Assembly (NCBI GenBank): GCA_028150825.1
Contig: JAOGIM010000018.1
Coordinates: forward strand, 1-38,192
From: Paracoccaceae bacterium
GTDB lineage: Bacteria; Pseudomonadota; Alphaproteobacteria; Rhodobacterales; Rhodobacteraceae
DNA: 38,192 nucleotides
Direction of reading: 5' to 3'
Both the position numbers and the translations under genes were made by a program. Shown here in pieces: positions 16,833 to 25,891 of the stretch (the first letter of the stretch is position 1; each line of letters begins with the position of its first letter). The notes beneath the pieces are model-generated. The model did no database searches. It saw only the letters and a list, made by a program, of their open reading frames with translations, and was not told where the DNA came from.

Positions 16833-17625
16833 AAAAGATCCAAAAATAATTGCGGTGGCGAACCAGAAGGGTGGTGTTGGGAAAACTACAACAACCATAA
16901 ACTTGGCGGCGGCTTTAGCTGAGATTGGTAAACTTATATTGATAATTGATCTTGATCCACAAGGCAATTCATCAACAGGATTGGGGATACAGAATGATAG
17001 GCGCAAATTTACGACTTTTGAGTTATTATTAGAAGATGTTGACCTCGATAGTATTATTTTAGAAACCGACGTTGAGAATCTGTTCATTGTCCCAGCCACA
17101 GTGGACCTTAGCTCGGCGGATATAGAGCTTTACACTGATGAACAAAGGGTTTTCAAGCTCCGTGAAGCGCTTAATAAACCGTCAATGAACAAATTTGGCT
17201 TTGATTTCATTTTGATTGATTGCCCACCATCGCTGAATTTGTTGACTATAAATGCGATGGTAGCGTCGAACTCTGTTTTAATTCCACTTCAAAGTGAGTT
17301 CTTTGCTCTCGAAGGGTTGTCACAGCTGATGCTTACCATCCGAGAGGTGAGGGCAACAGCTAACGAAGACCTTAGAATAGAAGGTGTCGTGCTGACAATG
17401 TTTGATTCTCGGAATAACCTTTCGGTTTTGATTGAAGAAGATGCGCGCGAAAATCTAGGGGAGTTGGTATTCAAGTCCAAAATTCCAAGAAACGTTCGTG
17501 TTAGTGAAGCTCCATCACACTCCAAACCTGTGTTGTCTTATGATCCAACCTCAAAGGGAGCGCAGGCCTATCGAGACTTAGCGTGTGAGTTTCTAAAAAA
17601 TAATCAATCGGCATTGTCCAAGTAA
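16813..17625 (+). CDS. parA: Chromosome partitioning ATPase ParA
   Basis: ParA is a nucleoid-bound Walker ATPase whose gradient pulls ParB-parS complexes apart to segregate origins. The 270-residue protein shows the deviant Walker A motif NQKGGVGKTTTTINLAAAL (about 17-35), the DLDPQGN motif (about 51-57) and the Walker B strand FILIDCPPSLNLLTI. GTG start, with AGGAGG 8 bases upstream, inside the end of rsmG. The parB start follows about 10 bases after its stop. Soj/ParA of the chromosomal type, not plasmid type: it lacks an N-terminal DNA-binding domain. Confidence 0.97.
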   Translation: MSGQGGKKDPKIIAVANQKGGVGKTTTTINLAAALAEIGKLILIIDLDPQGNSSTGLGIQNDRRKFTTFELLLEDVDLDSIILETDVENLFIVPATVDLSSADIELYTDEQRVFKLREALNKPSMNKFGFDFILIDCPPSLNLLTINAMVASNSVLIPLQSEFFALEGLSQLMLTIREVRATANEDLRIEGVVLTMFDSRNNLSVLIEEDARENLGELVFKSKIPRNVRVSEAPSHSKPVLSYDPTSKGAQAYRDLACEFLKNNQSALSK

Positions 17626-17635
17626 AGGAGTTATG

Positions 17636-18565
17636 ATGAGCGAATCCAAGCCAAGATTAAAAGGACTCGGCCGCGGACTATCTGCATTAATGGCAGATGT
17701 AGAGCCTAATAAGGCTAAAAGTGGGTCTACATCAGACAGTCAACCTGGCGTAACCTCTGTACCAATCGAAAAAATTCATCCAAATCCGGATCAACCAAGA
17801 AAGGATTTCAAGTCTGATAACTTGGAGGACCTAGCGAACTCAATACGCGCAAAGGGCGTTTTACAACCGTTGCTTGTCAGGGTTAGGCCCAAAGACCTAG
17901 GTCAATTTGAAATTGTAGCAGGGGAACGTCGTTGGCGTGCAGCACAAATTGCACAACTTCATGAATTACCCATTATTATCAAAGACTTCGATGATGATGA
18001 GGTTCTTGAAGTAGCTATTATTGAAAACATTCAGCGTGCTGATTTGAATGCAATTGAAGAGGCAGCTGGATACCAGCAGCTGATGGATAAATTTGAGTAT
18101 ACTCAAGAGAAAATGGCCAAAACTCTTGGAAAAAGCCGCAGTCACATTGCAAATCTTTTACGGCTTCTGAACCTTCCTAACGATGTACAGCAGTTATTAA
18201 TATACGGAAAGCTGTCGTCTGGGCACGCTAGGGCACTAATTACGTGTCATAACCCGAGCGATCTTGCAAAGATCGTTGTTGCAAAGGGTTTGTCGGTGCG
18301 TGAGACTGAGAATCTAGTTAAGAAAAGTACATTTGACTTAGGCGGTGATAAGAAAGCGGTGGCTAAACAAATTACTAAAAGTCAAAAAGATGCAGATACT
18401 AAGGCTCTTGAAGGGGATTTGTCTGCTGCTATTGGCATGAAAGTGGTAGTTAACCATCAATCTGATACCGAAACTGGCAACGTAATGATTTCTTATGGCA
18501 CGCTAGAACAGCTAGACGATCTTTGCCGTATACTTAGTTCTACGGATACTGGTGACTCCGAATAG
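17636..18565 (+). CDS. parB: Chromosome partitioning protein ParB
   Basis: ParB is a CTP-dependent DNA clamp that loads at parS and spreads. The 309-residue protein begins with the ParA-stimulating peptide (KPRLKGLGRGLSALM). It has HPNPDQPRKDF (about 45-55), the CTP-binding motif GERRWRAAQ (about 98-106), a helix-turn-helix (TQEKMAKTLGKSRSHIANLL, about 160-179) and a C-terminal dimerisation domain. There are two adjacent ATGs. The second, at 17636, is preferred because AAAGGAG lies 5 bases away from it but only 2 from the first. Confidence 0.96.
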   Translation: MSESKPRLKGLGRGLSALMADVEPNKAKSGSTSDSQPGVTSVPIEKIHPNPDQPRKDFKSDNLEDLANSIRAKGVLQPLLVRVRPKDLGQFEIVAGERRWRAAQIAQLHELPIIIKDFDDDEVLEVAIIENIQRADLNAIEEAAGYQQLMDKFEYTQEKMAKTLGKSRSHIANLLRLLNLPNDVQQLLIYGKLSSGHARALITCHNPSDLAKIVVAKGLSVRETENLVKKSTFDLGGDKKAVAKQITKSQKDADTKALEGDLSAAIGMKVVVNHQSDTETGNVMISYGTLEQLDDLCRILSSTDTGDSE

Positions 18566-18893
18566 GGGGCAGAACAGATCCTAGTACCCATTGGTTGAAC
18601 AACGAGAATCTAAGTTTAGCTTTAGTATAACGTCAACAGAAAAAGCATCAATAAGAGACACTTTTGCTAAGGCGTTTGATTATCTTGAAATCGTCCCTAG
18701 CGGTTGCCATTCTTTTATTTTCGAATCCAATATTGAATGTGATAAAATCTAATTATGCAGCCACGTGGATGATGTCTAAAAGAAAAATGCGTCAAAGATT
18801 AAAATGGCTCTGTTTGAGGAAGGGGTAGGAAAACCCCTAAAGGCCCAAGAGCTAATGCGGCAAAGCGACGCGAAACTTAAACTACCCGCATCT
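18566..18893. other. Intergenic region between convergent parB and hemW
   Basis: No gene is supported. A hairpin AGGGGT-N6-ACCCCT lies near 18821-18838 but has no T tail on either strand. A 34-codon plus-strand frame from about 18803 (MALFEEGVGK) runs into the end of hemW; I cannot place it. I see no T-rich terminator for parB or hemW. Confidence 0.5.
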
Positions 18894-20063
18894 TTAATCC
18901 ATCAATAATTCCCGAATAACATAATTCAGTACCATCCTACCTCGCGGTGTTGTAGATATTTTTTCTGAGGTAGTTTTGATTAAGCCTTCATACTCCAAGC
19001 TTTGAATGGCTGAGGGCTTTGCTGAATATCCGAAAAAGTTTTGGTAGCGCTTTTTACAAATTCCTTCAGTTAGCCGCATGCCCATTAAAACAAATTCCTG
19101 TCTCTGATCGTACAGGGACAGTTTTTGCGTTAACTTATCCCCGCAACCCTCTGAAACTGCCGATAACCATTTACTTGGTTGACTGTACCCCTCTGTAGAG
19201 TAACGATTATTTTCAAGAGTTAACCGGCCATGCGCGCCTGGCCCTATTCCCGCATAGTCACCGTATTTCCAATAGAGAATATTGTGTTGGCATTCGGAAC
19301 CCGCCCGTGCATGATTTGAAACTTCATAGGCTTTCATCCCATTCTGTTCGCAAAGCTCTTGCGTAATTTCAAAGAGATCAGAGGCTCGATCTTCGTCAGG
19401 AAGTCCGGTTAATTTCCCAACAGCGTAGCGATCACCGAATGCTGTGCCCTCTTCAATGGTAAGTTGATATAAAGATAAATGATCAATATCTCTGTTTAGT
19501 GCTTGTTGTAACTCAGATTTCCACTGTGAAATAGACTGCTCTTGGCGCGCATATATCAAGTCAAAACTTACTCGTTCATAAATATTTCGTGCAGTTGTAA
19601 AAGCCTCCAGCGCTTCTTTTGCTGAATGTTGGCGTCCCAAGCGCTTTAAGTCTTGGTCATTAAGTGATTGAATACCCATAGAAACTCTATTTATACCAGC
19701 ACTCTTGAAATTAAGAAATTTCTGTGCCTCAACAGATGTTGGGTTAGCCTCTAAGGTTATTTCGCAGTCATTATTTATAAGCCAAAGCGATCTGATATGG
19801 CTCAATATATCAGATACAAGATCGGGACTCATAAGGCTTGGTGTTCCCCCACCAAAGAAAATCGATTTTACTCTCCGACTCTTAGTCAGTTGGTGGATAC
19901 GTGAAATCTCTTTTTGATATGCTTCTAGCCAAAGCTTTTCATCAATGTGGCAAGATACATGGCTATTAAAGTCACAATAAGGGCATTTTGCTGCGCAAAA
20001 GGGCCAGTGGATATAAATCCCAAAGCCACCGTGCTCCCAATCTTCATTTATCGAAGTGTTCAA
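18894..20063 (-). CDS. hemW: Heme chaperone HemW (radical SAM, formerly annotated as HemN-like)
   Basis: HemW binds heme and delivers it to membrane targets; it is often misannotated as coproporphyrinogen III oxidase. Visible are the radical SAM cluster motif IHWPFCAAKCPYCDFN, the loop FFGGGTPSL and the HemW-specific HNILYW motif, which distinguish it from true HemN. The start is unclear. The frame has no ATG between the rdgB stop and the GIYIHWPFC core. I give TTG at 20063 (389 residues, normal length), overlapping rdgB by 20 bases. The frame extends upstream through rdgB, but that part is a shadow. A one-base deletion at the original start is possible. Confidence 0.88.
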   Translation of the reverse strand: MNTSINEDWEHGGFGIYIHWPFCAAKCPYCDFNSHVSCHIDEKLWLEAYQKEISRIHQLTKSRRVKSIFFGGGTPSLMSPDLVSDILSHIRSLWLINNDCEITLEANPTSVEAQKFLNFKSAGINRVSMGIQSLNDQDLKRLGRQHSAKEALEAFTTARNIYERVSFDLIYARQEQSISQWKSELQQALNRDIDHLSLYQLTIEEGTAFGDRYAVGKLTGLPDEDRASDLFEITQELCEQNGMKAYEVSNHARAGSECQHNILYWKYGDYAGIGPGAHGRLTLENNRYSTEGYSQPSKWLSAVSEGCGDKLTQKLSLYDQRQEFVLMGMRLTEGICKKRYQNFFGYSAKPSAIQSLEYEGLIKTTSEKISTTPRGRMVLNYVIRELLMD

Positions 20064-20655
20064 AAAACTTCTCAAACGCTTTTGCGCGATGGCTGAGCCT
20101 GTTTTTTTCCCAACGGTCCATTTCCCCAAATGTTTTTTTGTAGCCGTCAGGTTGAAAAATTGGGTCATAGCCATGTCCTTGGTCACCACGCATGGGCCAC
20201 ACAATTTTTCCTTCCATTTTCCCTTCATAAACAAAGTCTTTTCCATCGGGCCACGCAAGAACCAAAGTACAACAAAATCTGCCTTTTCTGGGGAAAGGCG
20301 CATTTTTTTCTTCTAAAAGGTCATGTGTCTTCGTCATGGCCACTACAAAATCGCGCCCTAAAGGTGTTTCGGCCCAATCCGCGGTATAAACTCCTGGTGC
20401 ACCACCCAGCGCGTTAATTTCAATTCCGCTATCATCAGAAAGTGATGGAAGGCCACTTGCCTGAGCAGCGGCATGGGCCTTTATGCGCGCATTGCCCACG
20501 AATGTATCTTCAGTTTCTTCTGGTTCAGGAAGATTAAGATCTTTTGCGCTCACGATAGTGACGTTTAATGGGCCTAGTAGCGCTGATATTTCTTCTAGTT
20601 TTCCTTGGTTGTGGGTTGCTGCAAGAATTTTTTTCCCCTTGATTGAATAGATCAT
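20044..20655 (-). CDS. rdgB: XTP/dITP pyrophosphatase (RdgB/HAM1)
   Basis: RdgB removes deaminated purine nucleotides (XTP, dITP, ITP) from the pool, preventing their incorporation into DNA. The 203-residue protein has the N-terminal [12 protein letters not shown] (about 12-23), the catalytic [20 protein letters not shown] (about 73-92), and [13 protein letters not shown] with [10 protein letters not shown] near the end. The ATG overlaps the rph stop as ATGA, so it is coupled to rph, and hemW follows with another overlap. Confidence 0.96.
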   Translation of the reverse strand: MIYSIKGKKILAATHNQGKLEEISALLGPLNVTIVSAKDLNLPEPEETEDTFVGNARIKAHAAAQASGLPSLSDDSGIEINALGGAPGVYTADWAETPLGRDFVVAMTKTHDLLEEKNAPFPRKGRFCCTLVLAWPDGKDFVYEGKMEGKIVWPMRGDQGHGYDPIFQPDGYKKTFGEMDRWEKNRLSHRAKAFEKFFEHFDK

Positions 20656-21365
20656 GTCAAGGCTTTGGCCTGTTCTTTTACTAGATGCCCAACACCGACT
20701 TCAGCAAGGTCCATCAATTGATCCATCTGACCTCTGCTAAACGCGCCACCTTCTGCGCTCATTTGAACTTCTATCAATTTTTTGTCTGCCATCATGACAA
20801 AGTTGCCATCAACGCCTGCTTCGCTATCTTCAGGATAATCTAGGTCAAGGACTGGTTGACCGGCGTATATGCCGCAGCTGACAGCAGCAATCGGCGAAAT
20901 CAAGGGATCTGAAACTATTACCCCACTTTTTAAAAGCTTTTTTACAGCTAATTGTAGTGCAACCCATCCACCTGTAATCGCGGCACATCTTGTTCCGCCA
21001 TCTGCTTGTATTACATCGCAGTCAATGGAAATCTGCCGCTCACCGAGTGCAACCCGGTCTACGCCGGCACGTAAAGAACGCCCGATTAACCGTTGAATTT
21101 CTACTGTTCTTCCGCCTTGTTTACCAGAGGTTGCTTCTCTACGCATCCGCGATCCAGTCGATCGTGGAAGCATTCCATATTCCGCAGTAACCCATCCTAG
21201 GCCAGACCCTTTTATAAATGTTGGAACCCGCTCTTCCAGAGTGGCTGTACAAATTACATGTGTGTCCCCAATTTTTATAAGGCAAGAGCCTTCAGCGTGT
21301 TTTGTAATGTTAGTTTCTATGGAAACCTGGCGAATTTCATCAAGTTTTCTGCCGGAAGGTCGCAT
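20652..21365 (-). CDS. rph: Ribonuclease PH
   Basis: RNase PH is a phosphate-dependent 3'-5' exoribonuclease that trims tRNA and rRNA ends. The 237-residue protein opens [19 protein letters not shown] and has [16 protein letters not shown] (about 58-73), the [19 protein letters not shown]-like segment ([19 protein letters not shown]) and [13 protein letters not shown] (about 124-136). I start at the ATG at 21365, which has GAAGGAG just upstream; the frame is open 16 codons further but that part is unsupported. First gene of rph-rdgB-hemW, divergent from hrcA. Confidence 0.96.
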   Translation of the reverse strand: MRPSGRKLDEIRQVSIETNITKHAEGSCLIKIGDTHVICTATLEERVPTFIKGSGLGWVTAEYGMLPRSTGSRMRREATSGKQGGRTVEIQRLIGRSLRAGVDRVALGERQISIDCDVIQADGGTRCAAITGGWVALQLAVKKLLKSGVIVSDPLISPIAAVSCGIYAGQPVLDLDYPEDSEAGVDGNFVMMADKKLIEVQMSAEGGAFSRGQMDQLMDLAEVGVGHLVKEQAKALT

Positions 21366-21478
21366 GAATTCTCCTTCAAATGATGCATTCGACTTATATG
21401 TCCTACAATGCAATACGCAAGCCCGATTGACCTTTTCTTTTTATAACCTTTAATGAGGATATATATAAAGATTGCGCT
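21366..21478. promoter_or_regulatory. Divergent rph / hrcA promoter region
   Basis: A 113-base gap must hold both promoters. TTGACC with a 17-base spacer to TTAATG lies around 21428-21456 in the hrcA direction, a weak sigma-70-like match. I see no CIRCE inverted repeat (TTAGCACTC-N9-GAGTGCTAA), so HrcA probably does not act here through the classic operator. Confidence 0.3.
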
Positions 21479-22543
21479 ATGGAAAATAATTCAAAAATCT
21501 TAGATGACATGAACGGCCGCACTCGTGAGGTTTTTCGCCGGATTGTTGAGAGCTATCTTGAGAATGGAGAGCCTATGGGTTCGCGGACGCTATCTAGATC
21601 TTTAAGTGAACAAATCAGCTCTGCGACTATTCGCAATGTTATGCAGGATCTTGAATTTCTTGGGCTGTTAGATAGCCCACATATTAGTGCTGGCCGCATA
21701 CCGTCAGAGCTTGGCCTTCGAATGTTTGTTGATGGACTGCTTGAAGTTAACGCCTTGGATCAAAGTGATCGTGAAAAGCTAAACCAAAGTGTGCGAATAG
21801 GTGAGGGAGATGTGGCTGAAACACTTGATCGTATTGGTTCTGCATTATCTGGTCTTACACAAAGCGCTTCCTTGGTATTGACGCCAAAACAAGAAGAACC
21901 CATTAAACACATTGATTTTGTTTCATTGGCGCCTGATCGTGTCTTAGTTGTTTTGGTTTTTGCTAATGGGGAAGTTGAAAATAGATTGTTTACCCCTCCT
22001 CTTGGCCAAACCCCTAGTGCGCTTCGACAGGCGGCTAACTTTTTAAACTCGTTGATCGAAGGCCGCACACTTTCAGAAGTCTACGCAGTTGTGAGCAAAG
22101 AAGTAGCCGAGCGGCGTCAAGAGATAGATGAACTTGCCAAAGGAATGGTTGAAAAGGGTATAGCCGTTTGGCAGGATCGGGGGGAAACAAATGAACGTCT
22201 GATTGTACGCGGCCGATCGAATCTTTTGGAACCAGACACTGAAGAAAAGGATATTGAAAGGGTAAAATCACTGTTTGATGACCTCGAACGCAAGCAGGAC
22301 ATTGCCGATTTTCTGGATTTAACTGAAAAAGGTGACGGTGTACGCATTTTTATTGGGTCTGAGAACAAACTTTTTTCACTTTCGGGTTCCTCTTTGGTGG
22401 TTTCTTCTTATATGAACGCTGATCTTAAAGTAATTGGTGCAATTGGTGTAATTGGGCCCAAGAGATTGAACTACGGAAGGATCGTACCTATCGTAGATTA
22501 TACAGCACAATTGGTTGGAAAAATAATTTCTGATCGAAATTAG
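21479..22543 (+). CDS. hrcA: Heat-inducible transcription repressor HrcA
   Basis: HrcA represses chaperone operons through the CIRCE operator and is kept folded by GroEL. The 354-residue protein has an N-terminal winged helix (REVFRRIVESYLENGEPMGS, SSATIRNVMQDLEFLGL, HISAGRIPSELGLRMFVD; about 15-85) and a C-terminal inducer-like GAF-type domain ending GVIGPKRLNYGRIVPIVDYT. Length is normal for the alphaproteobacterial form. No strong ribosome site is next to the ATG; GAGG lies about 20 bases upstream. grpE follows after 9 bases. Confidence 0.95.
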   Translation: MENNSKILDDMNGRTREVFRRIVESYLENGEPMGSRTLSRSLSEQISSATIRNVMQDLEFLGLLDSPHISAGRIPSELGLRMFVDGLLEVNALDQSDREKLNQSVRIGEGDVAETLDRIGSALSGLTQSASLVLTPKQEEPIKHIDFVSLAPDRVLVVLVFANGEVENRLFTPPLGQTPSALRQAANFLNSLIEGRTLSEVYAVVSKEVAERRQEIDELAKGMVEKGIAVWQDRGETNERLIVRGRSNLLEPDTEEKDIERVKSLFDDLERKQDIADFLDLTEKGDGVRIFIGSENKLFSLSGSSLVVSSYMNADLKVIGAIGVIGPKRLNYGRIVPIVDYTAQLVGKIISDRN

Positions 22544-22552
22544 AGGTGAAAT

Positions 22553-23125
22553 ATGTCGGAACCAAAAAAAGAAGAATTTTTGGATAATATAGAAGACCTG
22601 GAAGCACAAAGTGATCAGGAAGAGCTTATCGATATTGAAGAGGCGGTTGCTGAATTTGATGGGATCGATGAGATCCGAGCTGAACGGGACGACTTTCGCA
22701 ACAAATTTATGCGCGCCCTTGCGGATGCAGAGAATTCTCGCAAAAGAGCAGATAAAGACCGGAAAGAAGCTGAGGAATATGGTGGCGCTAAACTTTCACG
22801 GGACTTGCTACCGATACATGATAATTTAGAACGCGCCATTGAAGCATCTAGTGAGACCAATGATAGTGAATCAAAAGCCCTTATTGAGGGAGTTGAGCTG
22901 ACAATGCGGGAACTTTTAAATGTATTCCGCAAGCACGGAATAGAGCCAATTGCCCCTGAAATTGGTGATAAATTTGATCCTAAAGTGCACCAAGCTATGT
23001 TTGAAGCGCCACTGCCTGGTACAAATTCTGGCGATATTATCCAAGTCTCAGCGCAAGGCTTTATGTTGTATGATCGCTTGCTTAGACCCGCACAAGTAGG
23101 GGTATCTTCAAGTCTGGCAAATTGA
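22553..23125 (+). CDS. grpE: Nucleotide exchange factor GrpE
   Basis: GrpE releases ADP from DnaK and so drives the Hsp70 cycle. The 190-residue protein has an acidic, disordered N-terminus (about 1-40), a long coiled coil (about 40-100, ERDDFRNKFMRALADAENSR) and a C-terminal beta domain with FRKHGIEPIAPEIGDKFDP, HQAMFEAPLPG and GFMLYDRLLRPAQVGVS. AGGTGAAAT precedes the ATG. It is cotranscribed with hrcA; dnaK and dnaJ are not in the window. It converges with mutS across only 7 bases. Confidence 0.96.
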   Translation: MSEPKKEEFLDNIEDLEAQSDQEELIDIEEAVAEFDGIDEIRAERDDFRNKFMRALADAENSRKRADKDRKEAEEYGGAKLSRDLLPIHDNLERAIEASSETNDSESKALIEGVELTMRELLNVFRKHGIEPIAPEIGDKFDPKVHQAMFEAPLPGTNSGDIIQVSAQGFMLYDRLLRPAQVGVSSSLAN

Positions 23126-23132
23126 TAAAAAA

Positions 23133-25763
23133 TTAAGTTTTGTGGGTTTTTTGCGAGAGCTGTTTCAAATCGTAAAGAATCTGCAAGGCTTTTTTTGGTG
23201 AAAGATCATCTGGATATATTTCGCTAATTTTTTTTTCTATATCGCTTTGCACGTTGTATTTTGGTTCTGGCGCTTTTGATACGGTTGCAAAAAGTGGTAG
23301 ATCGTCAATCATCGCTTTTTGGCGCGACGCACCTTCTCGATCTCCTTTTTCTAAAGCACTCAGAACATAGCGTGCGCGCTCAACGACTATGGAGGGCAAT
23401 CCGGCAAGCTGGGCAACTTGGACTCCATATGATCGGTCAGCAGCACCTTTTTTCACTTCGTGTAAGAAAACAACATTACCTTCCCACTCTTTAACGGTTA
23501 CTGTCGCATTCTCAACGCGATCAAGTTTAGTCGATAAACTTGTAAGCTCATGATAATGTGTAGCAAATAGCGCTCGCGTTTTATTTACATCATGAAGGTG
23601 CTCCAGGGTCGCCCAAGCGATTGATAAACCGTCGTAGGTTGCCGTTCCACGTCCAATTTCATCTAATATAACCAAAGCCTGGTCACCTGATTGGTTTAAA
23701 ATCGCAGCTGTCTCTATCATTTCTACCATAAATGTTGAGCGGCCCCTGGCCAGGTCATCTGAAGCCCCAACTCGGCTGAACAATTGTGTCACGAGCCCAA
23801 TGTGCGCGCTTGCAGCTGGTACAAAAGTTCCCATCTGTGATAGAAGGGCGATCAGTGCATTCTGTCGCAAAAATGTAGACTTTCCGGCCATGTTAGGTCC
23901 TGTCAAAAGCCAGATACCGCCATTATTCAAATCACAGTTGTTGGGAATAAATGTTCCACCAGGTCTTTTGACTGCCGCTTCAACTACAGGATGCCTTCCA
24001 CCGCTGATCGAAAAATGCCTGCTATTGTCAACAATTGGCCTAACCCAATTTTCCTGCACGGCAAGTTCAGCCAAAGACGTTGACAGATCAAATCCCGCCA
24101 AACCCTTTGAGGCAGCTAAGACAGCTTCAGCAACGCCCATAATTTCTTCACAAACACTTTTAAAAATGCGTTTTTCAATCTCAATAGCGCGATTGCCGGC
24201 GTTAAGTATTTTGGTTTCTATCTCTGAAAGCTCGACGGTAGTGAACCTAACTTGATTTGCTGTGGTTTGGCGATGGATAAATGCCTCGTTGAGCGGTGGT
24301 GTCATCATCTTTTCAGCGTGCGTAGATGGGGTTTCAATGAAATATCCAAGCACATTGTTATGTTTTATCTTAAGCGACTGGATATTCGCCTTTTCAATAT
24401 ACTCACCCTGCATTTTTGCAATAATACTGCGCCCCTCATCGCGCAAAATCAGTGCTTCGTCCAAATCCTGGTCAAAACCTCGTTCAACAAACCCTCCGTC
24501 ACGCACCAGCACTGGGGGTTCAGAAACAATCGCATTTGACAGCAAGTCAAGAAGGGTTTCATGTCCCAGAAGCGCGCATCGCCCTGCATCAAGGACAGAA
24601 CACAAGTCTGCAGTCTCCAACTTAGTGGCAATCTCACGGCCTTGTAAAAGCCCATTTCGGATATTTGCCAAATCTCTTGGACCTGCACGGTCAAGGGAGA
24701 TACGTGACAAAGCGCGCTCTAAATCAGGAACTTTGCGCAGTGCCTCTCTAAGGACGTCTCTTAAAGTTGGATTCACGATCATTTGGTCAATTGCGTCAAG
24801 GCGGTTGCAAATCTCACTAGTGTTTAGTGATGGAGATGAAATGCGTTGCTCCAAAAGGCGCGCGCCTGCGGCTGTTACCGTTCTATCTATAGTGTATAAA
24901 AGTGACCCCTTACGGCCACCGCTCAAGGCCTGTGTTATTTCAAGATTTCGACGCGTTGCTGCGTCAATTTGCATAAATTCTAAGGTTGATTGTTTAATTG
25001 GTGGTCGCAGAAGAGGTAGCTTCCCCTTTTGGGTGATATCTAAATAATCAACGATAGCCCCTAGCGCTGCTATTTCTACCCGCTCAAAATTAGCAAAAGC
25101 TTCTAGTGTTTGTATCTGAAAAAGATCTTTCAACCGCTTTTCGCCGGAGGTGCTATCAAAGGACGCTGGACCAAGGGGTGTTAAAGAACACTCTGTATCT
25201 TGCATTATTTCTGAAATTTCTTGGATCTGACTTTCCGGAACAATAAGTTCACTTGGTCTAAGACGCGCAATTTCTGGACCAAGGCTGACTAGTGATATTT
25301 CTTCAACCCAAAGATCACCAGTAGAAATATCTACCCAGGCAAATGAATACTCGTCGCGTAATTTGGCAAATGCTGCCAGAAAATTATGCCTACGAGCTTC
25401 AAGCAATGTGTCTTCTGTCAAAGTTCCCGGTGTAACTAGCCGAACAACCCCGCGCTTTACTACGGATTTGCTACCCCGTTTTTTTGCTTCCGCAGGGGTT
25501 TCTAGTTGTTCACATACCGCAACTCGAAACCCTTTACGGATCAAAGTTAGCAGATAGCTTTCTGCAGCATGATGTGGAACGCCACACATAGGTATATCAG
25601 CACCATCATGCTTTCCTCGTTTTGTCAAAGCAATGTCTAATGCCGCCGATGCTGCAACAGCATCGTCAAAGAACAATTCGTAAAAGTCACCCATTCGATA
25701 GAATAAAAGAGCACTTGGATACTGGTTCTTGAGTTCAAGAAACTGGGTCATCATTGGAGTCAC
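23133..25763 (-). CDS. mutS: DNA mismatch repair protein MutS
   Basis: MutS recognises base mismatches and small loops and recruits MutL. The 876-residue protein has the mismatch-wedge motif MGDFYELF (about 25-32), with the Phe-x-Glu that stacks on the mismatch. It also has the Walker A loop TGPNMAGKSTFLRQ (about 625-638), the Walker B VILDEIGRGTATYDG and FATHYHELTSL. GTG start at 25763, with AAGGA about 8 bases upstream; two ATGs follow at codons 4 and 5. It is full length and intact. Divergent from maeB. Confidence 0.97.
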   Translation of the reverse strand: MTPMMTQFLELKNQYPSALLFYRMGDFYELFFDDAVAASAALDIALTKRGKHDGADIPMCGVPHHAAESYLLTLIRKGFRVAVCEQLETPAEAKKRGSKSVVKRGVVRLVTPGTLTEDTLLEARRHNFLAAFAKLRDEYSFAWVDISTGDLWVEEISLVSLGPEIARLRPSELIVPESQIQEISEIMQDTECSLTPLGPASFDSTSGEKRLKDLFQIQTLEAFANFERVEIAALGAIVDYLDITQKGKLPLLRPPIKQSTLEFMQIDAATRRNLEITQALSGGRKGSLLYTIDRTVTAAGARLLEQRISSPSLNTSEICNRLDAIDQMIVNPTLRDVLREALRKVPDLERALSRISLDRAGPRDLANIRNGLLQGREIATKLETADLCSVLDAGRCALLGHETLLDLLSNAIVSEPPVLVRDGGFVERGFDQDLDEALILRDEGRSIIAKMQGEYIEKANIQSLKIKHNNVLGYFIETPSTHAEKMMTPPLNEAFIHRQTTANQVRFTTVELSEIETKILNAGNRAIEIEKRIFKSVCEEIMGVAEAVLAASKGLAGFDLSTSLAELAVQENWVRPIVDNSRHFSISGGRHPVVEAAVKRPGGTFIPNNCDLNNGGIWLLTGPNMAGKSTFLRQNALIALLSQMGTFVPAASAHIGLVTQLFSRVGASDDLARGRSTFMVEMIETAAILNQSGDQALVILDEIGRGTATYDGLSIAWATLEHLHDVNKTRALFATHYHELTSLSTKLDRVENATVTVKEWEGNVVFLHEVKKGAADRSYGVQVAQLAGLPSIVVERARYVLSALEKGDREGASRQKAMIDDLPLFATVSKAPEPKYNVQSDIEKKISEIYPDDLSPKKALQILYDLKQLSQKTHKT

Positions 25764-25891
25764 CGCATTTTCCTTTTCTTTGAATAAGATTTAACTGAGC
25801 TACTAGAAAGACGAAAGTCAAAAAATGATAAGGTTGCTGGACCAAACTTAGCAGGTTAACAATTGAAAGAGACAAATATACGGAACCCAAA

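Noticed and set aside
18718-18730. TTCGAATCC resembling a tRNA T-loop
   Set aside because: No acceptor, D or anticodon stems can be drawn around it.
18821-18838. Hairpin AGGGGT/ACCCCT as a terminator for parB or hemW
   Set aside because: No T run follows on either strand; the stem is short.
18803-18907. 34-codon plus-strand frame after parB
   Set aside because: Too short, no ribosome site, no recognisable family, and it overlaps the end of hemW.
20064-20303. N-terminal extension of the hemW frame
   Set aside because: It is fully antisense-free but lies within rdgB in another frame, shows no HemW features, and would make the protein 80 residues too long.
21366-21478. CIRCE operator in front of hrcA
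   Set aside because: Searched for TTAGCACTC and its complement by eye; not present.
24262-25047. 261-codon plus-strand open frame inside mutS
   Set aside because: Antisense shadow of mutS; the product is low-complexity and matches nothing.
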